Shown in pieces: positions 16,370-25,112 of a DNA stretch of 40,019 nt. The translations under genes and the position numbers were made by a program. How positions within the stretch are numbered: the stretch's first letter is position 1; every line of letters starts with the position of its first letter. Under the pieces are notes generated by a model. That model ran no database searches and was not told the origin of the DNA. It was given only the letters and a program-made list of their open reading frames with translations. Origin of the DNA: CAZBRS01 sp964494475 (GTDB taxonomy: Bacteria > Myxococcota_A > UBA9042 > CAZBRS01); contig CAZBRS010000051.1 in the NCBI GenBank assembly GCA_964494475.1, forward strand, positions 1 through 40,019. Direction: 5' to 3'.

Positions 16370-18235
16370 ATGAGAATCCGATACACCTCGCGATTCCAGT
16401 TCGTGGGCCGACTCTCCCTGCGCGGGCGACTGATCGCGGCGTTCGCCGTGCTCATCGTCTCGTCGGCCACGTGCACCATGCTCATCGGCAACCTGGTCTT
16501 CGGACAGAAGGTGGTCGAGTTGGCTACGGCCAAGATGGAGGTGGGCCTGCAGGTCGCCGAGATCAGCCTGTCGGGTCACCTGGCTCGCCTTCGGCTGCTC
16601 GCCACGGCGCAGGCCGACCGGGTGCGGGCGGGCGAGCCCCTGCGCCTGGCGATGGGGTTGCCCGGTGCCGAGACCGTGCTCGACGTCGCGGTCCTCGAGG
16701 CCGACGCCGGGGTGACGGCGGTGCGTCGTGACGGGAAGGGCGAGCGCGCCCTCGTCCTCGATCCGGTGGCGCATCGGGCCTCCCCGCTGGCGGCGTTCGC
16801 GGCGCGTGTTCGCGAACGGGCGTGCGCCGTGGGTTCGGTGCTGCCGCTCGCGCGCGAGACCATCGCCGCGCTCGGGTACCGCGACCCGCCGGCCGAGGGG
16901 CTCTTCCTGGTGGCGGGGGCGCCCGTGCCCGGGCGCGACGAGGTCGTCCTGCTGGCCGCCCTGCTGAACGATCACGCCGAGCTCGTGGCGGCGCCCATCG
17001 ACGCCCTGTGGCCGGGGCACCGCGACTGGTACGCGGCCACGCTCTTCCTCGGCGACAAGCGCGTGGCCACCACCATGGGCGCCGAGTGGCTGGGCACGCG
17101 GGCCGATCCCGAGGTCGTGCGCCAGGTGCTCCAGGGGGGGCGCATGTTCCTCGGCTCGGCCGACGTGGTGCAGACCCCCTACTACACGGCCTACCTCCCC
17201 CTGCGCGACTTCCGCGACCGGCCCGTGGGCATCCTCGGCATCGGCGTGCGCGAGGAGGTCTACGCCGACATGCAGCGCCAGACCGTCACGCTGTTCAGCG
17301 GCCTGATCGCGCTCGGCATGGTCTTCGGCTTCGTCATGACCTGGTGGGTGTCGGCGTGGCTCATCCGCCCGGTGCGCGAGCTGGCGCAGGGCATGAACCG
17401 CGTGGCCGGCGGCGACCTGGGGTTCAAGGTCCGGCTGCACTCGACCGACGAGCTCGGCCGCCTGGCGAGCGCCTTCAACCTCATGGTCAAGGCCATCAAG
17501 GAGCGCGACATGCGCCTGCGCGAGCAGGCCGACGAGCGCCTCTCGATGGTCGAGAAGCAGGTGTCGATCGGCCGCCTGGCCGCGGGGGTGGCCCACGAGA
17601 TCAACAACCCGCTCACGTCGATCCTGAGCCTCTCGATGCTGCTCGAGAAGGGGCTGGCCCCCGACGATCCACGCCGCGAAGACCTCGACGTCATCGTGGC
17701 CGAGACCACGCGCTGCCGCGAGATCGTCAAGAACCTGCTCGACTTCGCGCGCGAGCGGCCGAGCGAGAAGAAGATCGTCGATCTGAACCAGGTGATCCGC
17801 GAGACCCTGGTGCTCACCCGGAAGTACGAGGGCATGGACAAGGTGCAGCTCGAGACGCGGCTCTCGAGCGAGCCGCAGTGGGTGAACGCCGATCCCAAGC
17901 AGCTGCAGCAGGTCTTCACGAACCTGGTGACCAACGCCGCCGAGGCCATGGAGACTCGTGGCACCGTCACGCTGTCGACCGACGAGGACTCGTCGGGTGG
18001 CTTCGTCGTGGCCGAGGTGCGCGACACGGGGAAGGGCATGCCCAAGGACGTGCTCGCGCGCGTGTTCGAGCCCTTCTTCACCACCAAGGGCGCGCGCAAG
18101 GGCACGGGGCTCGGGCTCTCCGTGACCCTCGGCATCGTGCGCAAGCACGACGGCACCATCGATCTCGAGAGCACGGAGGGCGCGGGCACGGTGGTGCGGG
18201 TCACGCTGCCGCGGGCGAGCGGAGGGACGACATGA
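16370..18235 (+). CDS. Cache-HAMP sensor histidine kinase
   Basis: The 621-residue inner-membrane kinase has TM1 at about 22-46, a large periplasmic region, TM2 at about 306-331, and a HAMP linker (RPVRELAQGMNRVAGGDLGFKV, DELGRLASAFNLM). The phosphoacceptor helix is GVAHEINNPLTSIL with His409, and the HATPase domain has NLVTNAAEAM, DTGKGM, FFTTK and GTGLGLS. The periplasmic part reads like a Cache domain (WYAATLFLGDKRVATTM, then GRMFLGSADV, YYTAYLPLRD, VGILGIGV), a small-ligand sensing fold; the ligand is unknown. ATG 16370 follows GGGAG. Its stop overlaps the regulator start (ATGA), indicating a dedicated pair of NtrB/ZraS type. Confidence 0.93.
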   Translation: MRIRYTSRFQFVGRLSLRGRLIAAFAVLIVSSATCTMLIGNLVFGQKVVELATAKMEVGLQVAEISLSGHLARLRLLATAQADRVRAGEPLRLAMGLPGAETVLDVAVLEADAGVTAVRRDGKGERALVLDPVAHRASPLAAFAARVRERACAVGSVLPLARETIAALGYRDPPAEGLFLVAGAPVPGRDEVVLLAALLNDHAELVAAPIDALWPGHRDWYAATLFLGDKRVATTMGAEWLGTRADPEVVRQVLQGGRMFLGSADVVQTPYYTAYLPLRDFRDRPVGILGIGVREEVYADMQRQTVTLFSGLIALGMVFGFVMTWWVSAWLIRPVRELAQGMNRVAGGDLGFKVRLHSTDELGRLASAFNLMVKAIKERDMRLREQADERLSMVEKQVSIGRLAAGVAHEINNPLTSILSLSMLLEKGLAPDDPRREDLDVIVAETTRCREIVKNLLDFARERPSEKKIVDLNQVIRETLVLTRKYEGMDKVQLETRLSSEPQWVNADPKQLQQVFTNLVTNAAEAMETRGTVTLSTDEDSSGGFVVAEVRDTGKGMPKDVLARVFEPFFTTKGARKGTGLGLSVTLGIVRKHDGTIDLESTEGAGTVVRVTLPRASGGTT

Positions 18236-19674
18236 ACGAAGAGAGCGAGCGTTTGACCGCGCACATCCTGGTCATCGACGACGAGCGCTCCATCGGGCTC
18301 ACGTGCCGGCGCATCCTCGAGCCCGAGGGGCACGAGGTCACCTACGAGCCGTCGGGGCTGGAGGGGGTGCGCCGGGCCGTCGAGGGCGACTACGACGTGG
18401 TGCTGCTCGACCTGAAGATGCCCGACGTGTCGGGCCTCGAGGCGCTCGAGCAGATCAAGGAGCTGCGCCCCGACGTGACCGTGATCATCATCACGGGCTA
18501 CGCCACGATCCCCACCAGCATCGAGGCCATCAAGAAGGGCGCCTTCCACTACGTGCCCAAGCCGTTCACGCCCGAAGAGCTGGCGGTGGCGGTGCAGCGT
18601 GCCCTCGACGATCGGCAGGTGCGCGCCGAGAACCGCGAGCTGAAGGCCGAGCTCGGCCGCCTGAAGCAGGGCATGAGCCTGCTCGGGCGCTCCAAGGCCA
18701 TGGAGGACATCCGGCGCCAGATCCTGAAGGTGGCGCCCTCGCACTTCACGGTGACCATCTACGGCGAGTCGGGCACGGGCAAGGAGCTCCTCGCCCGGGC
18801 CATCCACGACCACAGCGCGCGCGCCGGCGGGCCCTTCGTGCCGGTCGACGTGTCGACCTTGTCCGCGGGCCTGGTCGAGAGCGAGCTGTTCGGGCACGTG
18901 AAGGGCGCGTTCACGGGGGCCACCCAGGCGAGGCCGGGGCTCTTCGCGCAAGCCAACGGAGGCACGCTCTTCCTCGACGAGCTGGCCAGCCTCACGCTCG
19001 AGTTCCAGGGCAAGCTGCTGCGCGTGCTAGAGTCGCGCCGCGTGCGGCCCGTGGGCGCCGAGGGCGAGCTCGAGATCGACGTGCGCGTGGTGGCCGCCAC
19101 CAACCGCGACCTGTACCAGTTGGTCGAGAACGGCCGCTTCCGCGAGGACCTGTACTACCGCCTGAACGTCATCCCCATCACCTTGCCGGCGCTGCGCGAT
19201 CGGGCCGACGACATCCCGCTGCTCGCCACCCACTTCCTGAAGCACGCGAGCGCCGACACGGGCTCACCCCTGCAGGGCTTCACGACCGCGGCCATGGCCA
19301 AGCTGATCGCCTGGCACTGGCCCGGCAACGTGCGCGAGCTGAAGAACATCGTCGAGCGCGCCGTGGCCACGGTCGACAAGGAGTACGTCGACGTCGTGCA
19401 TCTGCCCCCCGAGATCGGCGGGCGCACGTCGGCCGTCGAAGAAGAGCTGGGCCTCGACGACGTGCCCACCACCGCCGACGAGCTGAAGGAGGCCAAGCGG
19501 CGCGTGAAGGAGCTCGTCTACGAGAAGGTCGAGAAGGCCTTCCTGCTGAAGGCGCTCGAGGCCAACGACGGCAACGTCACGCGCGCCGCCGAGGCCGTGG
19601 GGCTGCTGCGCCCGAACTTCCATGCGCTCATGCGCAAGTACGGCGTGAGGGCTCGGGGCGGGGAGGAGGAGTGA
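18232..19674 (+). CDS. NtrC-type sigma-54-dependent response regulator
   Basis: The 480-residue protein has three domains. The receiver (LVIDDERSIGL, phosphoacceptor Asp60 in LLDLKMPD, Lys in VPKPF) is followed by an AAA+ sigma-54 interaction domain. That domain shows Walker A GESGTGKE near 178, GAFTGA at about 225-230, Walker B GGTLFLDE, and RVVAATNRDL with the FREDLYYRLNV arginine region. A Fis-type HTH sits at the C-terminus (NVTRAAEAVGLLRPNFHALMRKYGV). GAFTGA is intact, so it should activate RpoN holoenzyme. The likely nearest target is the sigma-54 promoter at 16042-16058, 2.2 kb away, driving the divergent operon. Translationally coupled to the kinase. Confidence 0.94.
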   Translation: MNEESERLTAHILVIDDERSIGLTCRRILEPEGHEVTYEPSGLEGVRRAVEGDYDVVLLDLKMPDVSGLEALEQIKELRPDVTVIIITGYATIPTSIEAIKKGAFHYVPKPFTPEELAVAVQRALDDRQVRAENRELKAELGRLKQGMSLLGRSKAMEDIRRQILKVAPSHFTVTIYGESGTGKELLARAIHDHSARAGGPFVPVDVSTLSAGLVESELFGHVKGAFTGATQARPGLFAQANGGTLFLDELASLTLEFQGKLLRVLESRRVRPVGAEGELEIDVRVVAATNRDLYQLVENGRFREDLYYRLNVIPITLPALRDRADDIPLLATHFLKHASADTGSPLQGFTTAAMAKLIAWHWPGNVRELKNIVERAVATVDKEYVDVVHLPPEIGGRTSAVEEELGLDDVPTTADELKEAKRRVKELVYEKVEKAFLLKALEANDGNVTRAAEAVGLLRPNFHALMRKYGVRARGGEEE

Positions 19675-19839
19675 GCCTCGCGTTTCGGTCCGACGTGCCA
19701 CCGATGGACCGCGCCGGACCGTCCGTTGCTCCGATGCTACATGAAATTACTGAGCTTTCTTGCGGTCTTTCCCGGCATGAAACGTGCGATGGCCTGAGGG
19801 CGCCTTGTGGCTTCGTGTTCACGGGACCAGGGTCGACGC

Positions 19840-21024
19840 ATGAATTTCTCTCATCTGGTAGAGCGCATTTCCGCATTCGACGCAGCGGCGCGCCTTGCCG
19901 CGGGCCGGACGCTGCAGCAGGTCCTGTGCCTGCGCAACTGGCTCATCGGAGCCAGCCTCGTCGAGTTCGAACAGGCGGGAGAGGAGCGCGCGACGTACGG
20001 AGAGCGGCTGCTTCAGCAACTCGCAGATTCGCTGGCCGCAGCTGGTGGTCAGGGGCTATCAGCCCGCAACCTGAGGAACTTCAGGCAGGTCGCCCTGGCG
20101 TATCCCCGGCTCGATGGCGCGAGCCTTGCCCTCCGCCTGGCCTTCTTCCCCGGACCCGGCATTCGGCAGACGTCTGCCGAATCGCCGCTGCCGTCGTTCC
20201 CCAGTCTCGTTGCTCGTTTCCGAGAGCAGCCCGGACTCGCTTGGCGTGACGAGGAATGGCACGCGCGGCTCTTTATGAGCCTCACATTCTCCCACCTGCT
20301 CGAACTGTCGCGAGTCGACGACGTGGGCTGCCGAGCCTTCTACGAACTGCACTGTGTGGGTGAGCGTTGGTCAGTTCGGGAACTCCAGCGCCAGCGGGAT
20401 AGCATGCTCTACGAGCGCGCGGGCCTCAGCGAGAACCATGACGAGGTGCTCGCGCTGGCCCGTCGGGGTACTGTCGCCGAGTCCCCCGCGACCTTGCTCC
20501 GCGACCCCTACGTCTTTGAATTCCTGGGCGTCGACCGTCGCGCGATCGTCACGGAGGGCCGCTTGGAGCAGGCGTTGATCGACCACTTGCAGCAATTCCT
20601 TCTCGAACTCGGACGAGATTTCTGCTTCGTGGACCGACAATTTCGAATCACGGTTGGCAACCGACACCATTTTCTGGATCTGCTTTTCTTTCACCGAGGC
20701 CTGCGCTGTCTCGTAGCGGTCGACCTGAAACTCGGCGAGTTTCGCCCCGAACACGCGGGCCAATTGCGATTCTACCTGAACTACCTCGCCGAGTGCGTCG
20801 CGCGTCCAGATGAGAATCCGCCTGTCGGGATTCTGCTATGTGCCGAGCGGGACGCGGAGATCGTTCGGTTCGCGACGGCAGGAGAGGAGGGGCTCTTCGT
20901 GACTCGCTATCAACTCGAACTGCCGAGCGAAGAGCAGTTCCGTCACTGGCTTCATGAGGAGCGCGCGAGGATCGAGCTGGACCCAGGCCAGCAACCTACC
21001 CCAGAACCTCGTCCACCAGCCTGA
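19840..21024 (+). CDS. YhcG/DUF1016-family PDDEXK nuclease-like protein
   Basis: The 394-residue protein matches the YhcG layout. An N-terminal DUF1016_N helical domain (LRNWLIGASLVEFEQAGEERATYGERLLQQLADSL, then GLSARNLRNFRQVALAYP) is followed by a C-terminal PDDEXK domain. The putative active site is FLDLLFFHRGLRCLVAVDLKLGEF (Asp near 279, DLK near 295), then FRPEHAGQLRFYLNYL. The family is often found beside restriction-modification and other defence genes; its exact activity is unsettled. Here it stands alone, with lower GC and AT-richer flanking sequence, suggesting acquisition by transfer. ATG 19840 is chosen over an upstream GTG (19807), since homologous sequence begins at MNFSHLVERI. 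The 165 bp upstream shows no convincing promoter. Its 3' end overlaps the convergent gene by 29 bp. Confidence 0.82.
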   Translation: MNFSHLVERISAFDAAARLAAGRTLQQVLCLRNWLIGASLVEFEQAGEERATYGERLLQQLADSLAAAGGQGLSARNLRNFRQVALAYPRLDGASLALRLAFFPGPGIRQTSAESPLPSFPSLVARFREQPGLAWRDEEWHARLFMSLTFSHLLELSRVDDVGCRAFYELHCVGERWSVRELQRQRDSMLYERAGLSENHDEVLALARRGTVAESPATLLRDPYVFEFLGVDRRAIVTEGRLEQALIDHLQQFLLELGRDFCFVDRQFRITVGNRHHFLDLLFFHRGLRCLVAVDLKLGEFRPEHAGQLRFYLNYLAECVARPDENPPVGILLCAERDAEIVRFATAGEEGLFVTRYQLELPSEEQFRHWLHEERARIELDPGQQPTPEPRPPA

Positions 21025-21436
21025 CCGCGTCGCGCACCAGGTCGGTGCAGGTGGTGTCGTGCACGTTCGTCGCGCGGAAGGCGGCGAGGCCTTCGGGGGT
21101 CGACACGTCGCAGCCGGCCAGATCGCGGCAGTGGAGCGAGCCGTGCGCTGCGCGCCAGCGCTCAAGGAAGACGCCGGCGGGCCCGTAGGCCAGCTCCTTG
21201 GCTTCGGGGGTGGGGCTCGCGCCGGCGCGAGCGAGGCCGATGGCGAGGAGCGCCCCCGTCACGGCCCCGCAGGCGTTGCCCGAGCGCGCCAGCCCCCCGC
21301 CCAGGGCCGCCGCGAGCCGCAGGCAGGTCTCGCGGTCGAGCCCCAGGCCGGGCCCGCAGGCCGAGAGCACGGCTTGGGCGCAGTTGTAGCCTTCGAGCAT
21401 GGTGGTCGCGGCGGCGTCGGCTCTCTGCATGGTCAT
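20996..21436 (-). CDS. C_GCAxxG_C_C family protein (putative redox-active)
   Basis: The 146-residue protein fits the C_GCAxxG_C_C family: YNCAQAVL near the N-terminus, the core LARSGNACGAVTGALLAIGLARAG, and later cysteines in LHCRDLAGCDVSTPEG and HDTTCTDLV. The conserved cysteines suggest a redox or metal-binding role, but no member here points to a defined reaction. ATG 21436 overlaps the stop of the GT-C-like membrane protein gene (ATGA), so the two form an operon. Convergent with the YhcG-like gene. Confidence 0.8.
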   Translation of the reverse strand: MTMQRADAAATTMLEGYNCAQAVLSACGPGLGLDRETCLRLAAALGGGLARSGNACGAVTGALLAIGLARAGASPTPEAKELAYGPAGVFLERWRAAHGSLHCRDLAGCDVSTPEGLAAFRATNVHDTTCTDLVRDAVRLVDEVLG

Positions 21437-23553
21437 GGGCTGAACTCCTGAGCATTCGAGCTTCGGCTCCCGTCGCCCGCGGGAGGCGTGAGCCAGTACA
21501 GCCCCACCTTCACGCTCTCGCCCCGGTAGACCTCGCCGCGAAACGGAACGTTCGTGAGGCGCGCCTCGGCGAGCGCCGGCCCGGCGTGGACCAGGAAGGG
21601 TCGGCAGGCGCTCGTGGGGTCCTCCTCGCATCCGGGAGCGTGCCACCATTCGATGGAGCAGTTGCCGGACAGGTAGAACACGGCGCAGGCGTCGCCGTCG
21701 GTGAGCGTCTGGGGCGTCGCGAACGATTGGAGCATGGGAAGGTCGCGCCACCGGTACTCCCGGCCGCTCGCGTTGACCGAGGCGCTGCTCGCCAGGTAGC
21801 CTCCGTCTTCGAGCGCCGCGGCGGATACGATGGTGCAGCCGGCGGGCACCCGTTTCAGGTTCTCCGCGAGGAACGCGTACTCCTGATCGACCGTGGTCCT
21901 GGCCAGCATGCGGGGGCCCACGCCGATGGACAGGCCGGCGACGGCCAGGGTCGAGACCAGCCGGATGCCCGTGGAGAAACGAGCCGTGACGCCGGCCGGC
22001 AACAAGCCAAGTCCGCGCGACAGCGCCCCGTGCAGGCCTGCCGCAGCGAGGATGTAGTAGAACGGCAGCGAGGCCAGGTAGTACCGGGCGTTCGACCGAT
22101 GGTACGGATCGATCGCGTAGGCGCTGAAAAGCTCGGTAAGGAGCAGCGCGGTCGCGAGCAGCCAGGCGCGGGCCCGCCAGGGCAGCCCGTCGCCCAGCCA
22201 GAGCCCGACGACCGCCAGGAGCGTCCACGCGAGCGGCGTGTAGCTGCCGTTCAGGAACACGTTGCTGCCCGGATGCCAGGCGTGCCTGCGGAGCGCGAGC
22301 TGCTCGGCGGCGACGGGCAGCTTGTCGACCACCATGTAGTAGACGGGCACGGCCAGCAGCGCGAGCGTGAGGCAGGCAGCGAGCCCCAGGCGCCACGCGG
22401 AGGCCCGGTCCATGGTTCTGACGTGGTGCCAGGCGGCGGCTCCCAGCCCTGCCGCCGGGAGGAGGATCGTGAACCCCTCGGGGCGGCACTGCGCCGCCAG
22501 GACGAACGCGGCCATGGACGCGACCAGGTCGACGGTGCGCCGGCGCCGCAGGAACGTGAGCAGGGTCACCAGCCCCACCAGCGCCAGCAGGAGGTAGACG
22601 GGGAGGCGCTCGAAGGTGTGGTTGAACCGGAGGAAGAGCGGGCTGCTGGCCAGGAAGAGGGCCGCGGTGAGGGCCGATCGGGGGCTCCCGTTCAGCACGC
22701 GGACCAGGCCGTGGAGGGCCACCACGCTGAGCGCCGCCGCGACCACGTTGAGGGCGGCGAGGGTCCGATCGGAGGCCTCGGTGAAGAACGACACGAGGTA
22801 CAGCAGGCTCTCGACGCCCAGGCCGTACAGGCCGAACCCCGTGTGGGCGCTCGCGTAGGCGTCATGGTTCGTGCGGTGGCCGATATCGCCGAGCGTCGAG
22901 GGGCCCGCCGTGAGGCTGAGGACGACGCCCAGCACCACCGTCCCCGCCAGCGCGAGCCTGGAGCGGACGTCAAGGCGGCGCACGTCCCGCGCCAGGATGA
23001 ACGCCGAGCAGGCCAGGAAGAGCATCCACAACGCCGGGTTGATGACGAGCGGATAGAGCGTTACGGCGAGGTGGCGGACCCCGGGGTCGTCCGTCGCGCC
23101 CAGTCGAGATCGCAGGAGGTGGACCCAGCCGGACGGCGAGCCCGGGACGAACTCGCTGACGGCGAAGTCGCGGAGCAGCGCTTCGAGTTCGGCGATCTCG
23201 ACGCGCGAGAAGGGCGGCGCCGCGTCCACGGGATCCTGCCAGGTGGAGCTGCCCACCGAGCAGCCCGGACCCAGGCGAAAGGTGGTGATGGAGGAGGCTC
23301 GATCGCACGCGAGCTCGACTTGCAGGGTTCGCGCCTGGACGCGAACCTGGCCCTCGCACGCCCGCCCGCCGGCCGTTGATCCCAGCCAGCGCTGGACGAT
23401 GGCGTCGGCCTGCTCGGGGCCGCGCGGTTCATCGAACGAGCACCGGCGCTGCGGGCGGCTTCCCTCCGCGGTGGCGAGCGCCGGGGCCGGGGCTCCCGCC
23501 ACCAGCAGGAACAACGCGACGACGAGCACGCGTGCTCCGGGCGGTGAGCTCAT
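21433..23553 (-). CDS. GT-C-like multi-pass membrane protein
   Basis: The 706-residue protein begins with a signal-like hydrophobic segment (VLVVALFLLVAGAPAPALA). A Cys-containing periplasmic-type domain (about 35-175) follows, then ten or so transmembrane helices and a C-terminal soluble domain of about 130 residues. The membrane part has features of lipid-linked-sugar glycosyltransferases of the ArnT/PMT/GT39 type: a polar GHRTNHDAYAS loop, RFNHTFERLPVYLLL, QCRPEGFTILLP and SNARYYLASLPFYYI. The donor and acceptor are unknown and no catalytic acid can be assigned with certainty. ATG 23553 follows GGGGAG; a longer in-frame start is less likely. Its size and domain order match the membrane protein at 34530. 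Confidence 0.7.
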   Translation of the reverse strand: MSSPPGARVLVVALFLLVAGAPAPALATAEGSRPQRRCSFDEPRGPEQADAIVQRWLGSTAGGRACEGQVRVQARTLQVELACDRASSITTFRLGPGCSVGSSTWQDPVDAAPPFSRVEIAELEALLRDFAVSEFVPGSPSGWVHLLRSRLGATDDPGVRHLAVTLYPLVINPALWMLFLACSAFILARDVRRLDVRSRLALAGTVVLGVVLSLTAGPSTLGDIGHRTNHDAYASAHTGFGLYGLGVESLLYLVSFFTEASDRTLAALNVVAAALSVVALHGLVRVLNGSPRSALTAALFLASSPLFLRFNHTFERLPVYLLLALVGLVTLLTFLRRRRTVDLVASMAAFVLAAQCRPEGFTILLPAAGLGAAAWHHVRTMDRASAWRLGLAACLTLALLAVPVYYMVVDKLPVAAEQLALRRHAWHPGSNVFLNGSYTPLAWTLLAVVGLWLGDGLPWRARAWLLATALLLTELFSAYAIDPYHRSNARYYLASLPFYYILAAAGLHGALSRGLGLLPAGVTARFSTGIRLVSTLAVAGLSIGVGPRMLARTTVDQEYAFLAENLKRVPAGCTIVSAAALEDGGYLASSASVNASGREYRWRDLPMLQSFATPQTLTDGDACAVFYLSGNCSIEWWHAPGCEEDPTSACRPFLVHAGPALAEARLTNVPFRGEVYRGESVKVGLYWLTPPAGDGSRSSNAQEFSP

Positions 23554-23605
23554 TATCGTTCTCCCCGGCGGGATTCTGGCACGAAACCCCGGCGGCCTCA
23601 AGCCG

Positions 23606-23634
23606 TAGCCACCGGCGCCGAACTCGCCTACAAT
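23606..23634 (+). promoter_or_regulatory. Sigma-70-like promoter for the HAD/TIM-barrel gene
   Basis: TACAAT (23629-23634) matches five of six -10 bases and lies 17 nt after TAGCCA (23606-23611, four of six -35). The predicted start is about 26 bp before ATG 23667. Confidence 0.5.
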
Positions 23635-23666
23635 GCCGCCCGGTCGTCCCCTGCGGGAGCACCCCC

Positions 23667-25088
23667 ATGACCTGGATGCGCGCCCTGGCCTCGCACTGCG
23701 AGGCGCTGCACCGGAAGCACCCCGGCGACAGGCTGATGCTGGTCTTCGACATCGACGGCACCATCCTCGACATGCGCGCCGCCGTGGCGCACGTGCTGCT
23801 CGGCTACGACCGCGCCCACGGCACGCGCTGGTTCCACGGGCTCCGACCCGACGAGATCACCGTGCACGAGAACCACGTCGAGCCGCTGCTGGCGGCGCGG
23901 GCGATCCCCATCGACGAGGCCGAGGCCATTCGCGCGTGGTACCGCGCGCACCTGTGGAGCCGCGAGGCCGTGCTGGCGGGCCACCGGCCCTTCCGGGGCG
24001 TGATGGAGGTCCTCCGCTGGTTCCAGCTGCAGCCGAACACGGCGGTGGGGTTGAACACGGGCCGGCCCGAGGCGCTGCGGGCGCTCACCCTCGAGTCGCT
24101 GAACCTGCTGGGCGCGCTGCACCGCGTGGCCTTCTCGTCGGAGCTGCTGGTCATGAACCCGGGCGCCTGGGAGCAGGGCGTGCAGGCCCGCAAGGCCGAG
24201 GGCCTCCGGTACTTCCATCGCTTGGGCTACCGCGTGATCGCCGCGGTCGACAACGAGCCGGCCAACCTCGAGGCCATGGCCACGGCCGACGACCTCGGCG
24301 AAATCCTCTTTCTGCACGCCGACACCATCTTCGAGAGCGACGAGCGCGCGACGCCCCGCACCGTGCGCGGCCACGACTACGCCGTCGGCGAGATCGTCAC
24401 GCCCTCGGAGCTCGAGGCCGACCTGGCCCGGCGCGTGCAGCTCGTGTGGCGCGCGGTCAACGAGCCGGGCAGCCTCGACGCCTTCCTGCGCTCGCCCATC
24501 CGCTGGGGCGAGTGCGACGTGCGCCGCGAGCCCGGCGGTCGGCTGGTGGTGCGCGGGCCGTCGTTCGACGACGTGCCCTGGGCGGCGGGCGAGGAGCCCC
24601 TGTCGCTCGAGCTGGCGCTGGCGGCCTTCAAGGGCGCGGGCAAGGCCGTGAAGCTCGACCTCAAGGAGGAGTCGCTCGAGGTGGACGACGTGCTGGAGGC
24701 CGTGCGGCGCTACGGCTTCAGCGACGCCGACCTGTGGTTCAACGCGGCTATCCACCACCTGAAGGAGGCCGGGTTCCGACGCCTGGCGGCCGAGCACCCC
24801 GGCGCCATCCGCCAGTGCCCCATCGACTTCGTGGCGCCCCTGGTGCTGGGCGCCCCCGACCTGGCGAGGACCGTGCTCGAGGCCCTGGCGGCCTGGGGCC
24901 TCACGCGCTTCTCGGTCAACTGGAAGACCGAGACCCGGCGCAGCGTGTTCCGGGCGCTGGATCAATGGGGATATGCTGTCAACGTCTACAACGTTCCCGA
25001 TTTTGAGTCGTTCCTGAAGGCGGCCCTGCTGCTGCCCGCGTCGCTCACCGCCGACTTCCATGGCGCGGCGTGGCGTTTTGGCATTTGA
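23667..25088 (+). CDS. HAD-like phosphatase fused to FAM151/GDPD-like TIM-barrel domain
   Basis: The 473-residue cytoplasmic protein has two parts. Residues 20-215 form a HAD-superfamily domain: motif I LVFDIDGTILD (Asp28, Asp30), motif II LNTGRPEA, and a late acidic VIAAVDNEPANLEAM segment. Residues 260-473 resemble the FAM151/menorin (DUF2181) and GDPD-like barrels: VNEPGSLDAFLRSPIRWGECDVR, then FDDVPW, LELALAAFKGAGKAVKLDLKE, CPIDF and FSVNWKTE. A HAD plus phosphodiesterase-like barrel suggests two steps on a phosphorylated small molecule or lipid head group, but no substrate is evident. ATG 23667 follows GGGAG. Its stop lies in a hairpin, and a small membrane-protein gene starts 50 bp later. 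Confidence 0.7.
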   Translation: MTWMRALASHCEALHRKHPGDRLMLVFDIDGTILDMRAAVAHVLLGYDRAHGTRWFHGLRPDEITVHENHVEPLLAARAIPIDEAEAIRAWYRAHLWSREAVLAGHRPFRGVMEVLRWFQLQPNTAVGLNTGRPEALRALTLESLNLLGALHRVAFSSELLVMNPGAWEQGVQARKAEGLRYFHRLGYRVIAAVDNEPANLEAMATADDLGEILFLHADTIFESDERATPRTVRGHDYAVGEIVTPSELEADLARRVQLVWRAVNEPGSLDAFLRSPIRWGECDVRREPGGRLVVRGPSFDDVPWAAGEEPLSLELALAAFKGAGKAVKLDLKEESLEVDDVLEAVRRYGFSDADLWFNAAIHHLKEAGFRRLAAEHPGAIRQCPIDFVAPLVLGAPDLARTVLEALAAWGLTRFSVNWKTETRRSVFRALDQWGYAVNVYNVPDFESFLKAALLLPASLTADFHGAAWRFGI

Positions 25089-25102
25089 CTTGGGAGTCAA
25101 AT
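25083..25102 (+). promoter_or_regulatory. 8-bp hairpin spanning the HAD/TIM-barrel stop codon
   Basis: ATTTGACT (25083-25090) and AGTCAAAT (25095-25102) are perfect complements around TGGG. The TGA stop (25086-25088) is inside the left arm. No T-run follows, so this is not a standard terminator; it may stabilise or punctuate the polycistronic message. Confidence 0.55.
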
Positions 25103-25112
25103 TGGGCTAACC

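Noticed and set aside
20996..21024. Frameshift or truncation at the converging ends of the YhcG-like and C_GCAxxG_C_C genes
   Set aside because: Both frames end normally with a 29-bp antiparallel overlap, common in compact genomes.
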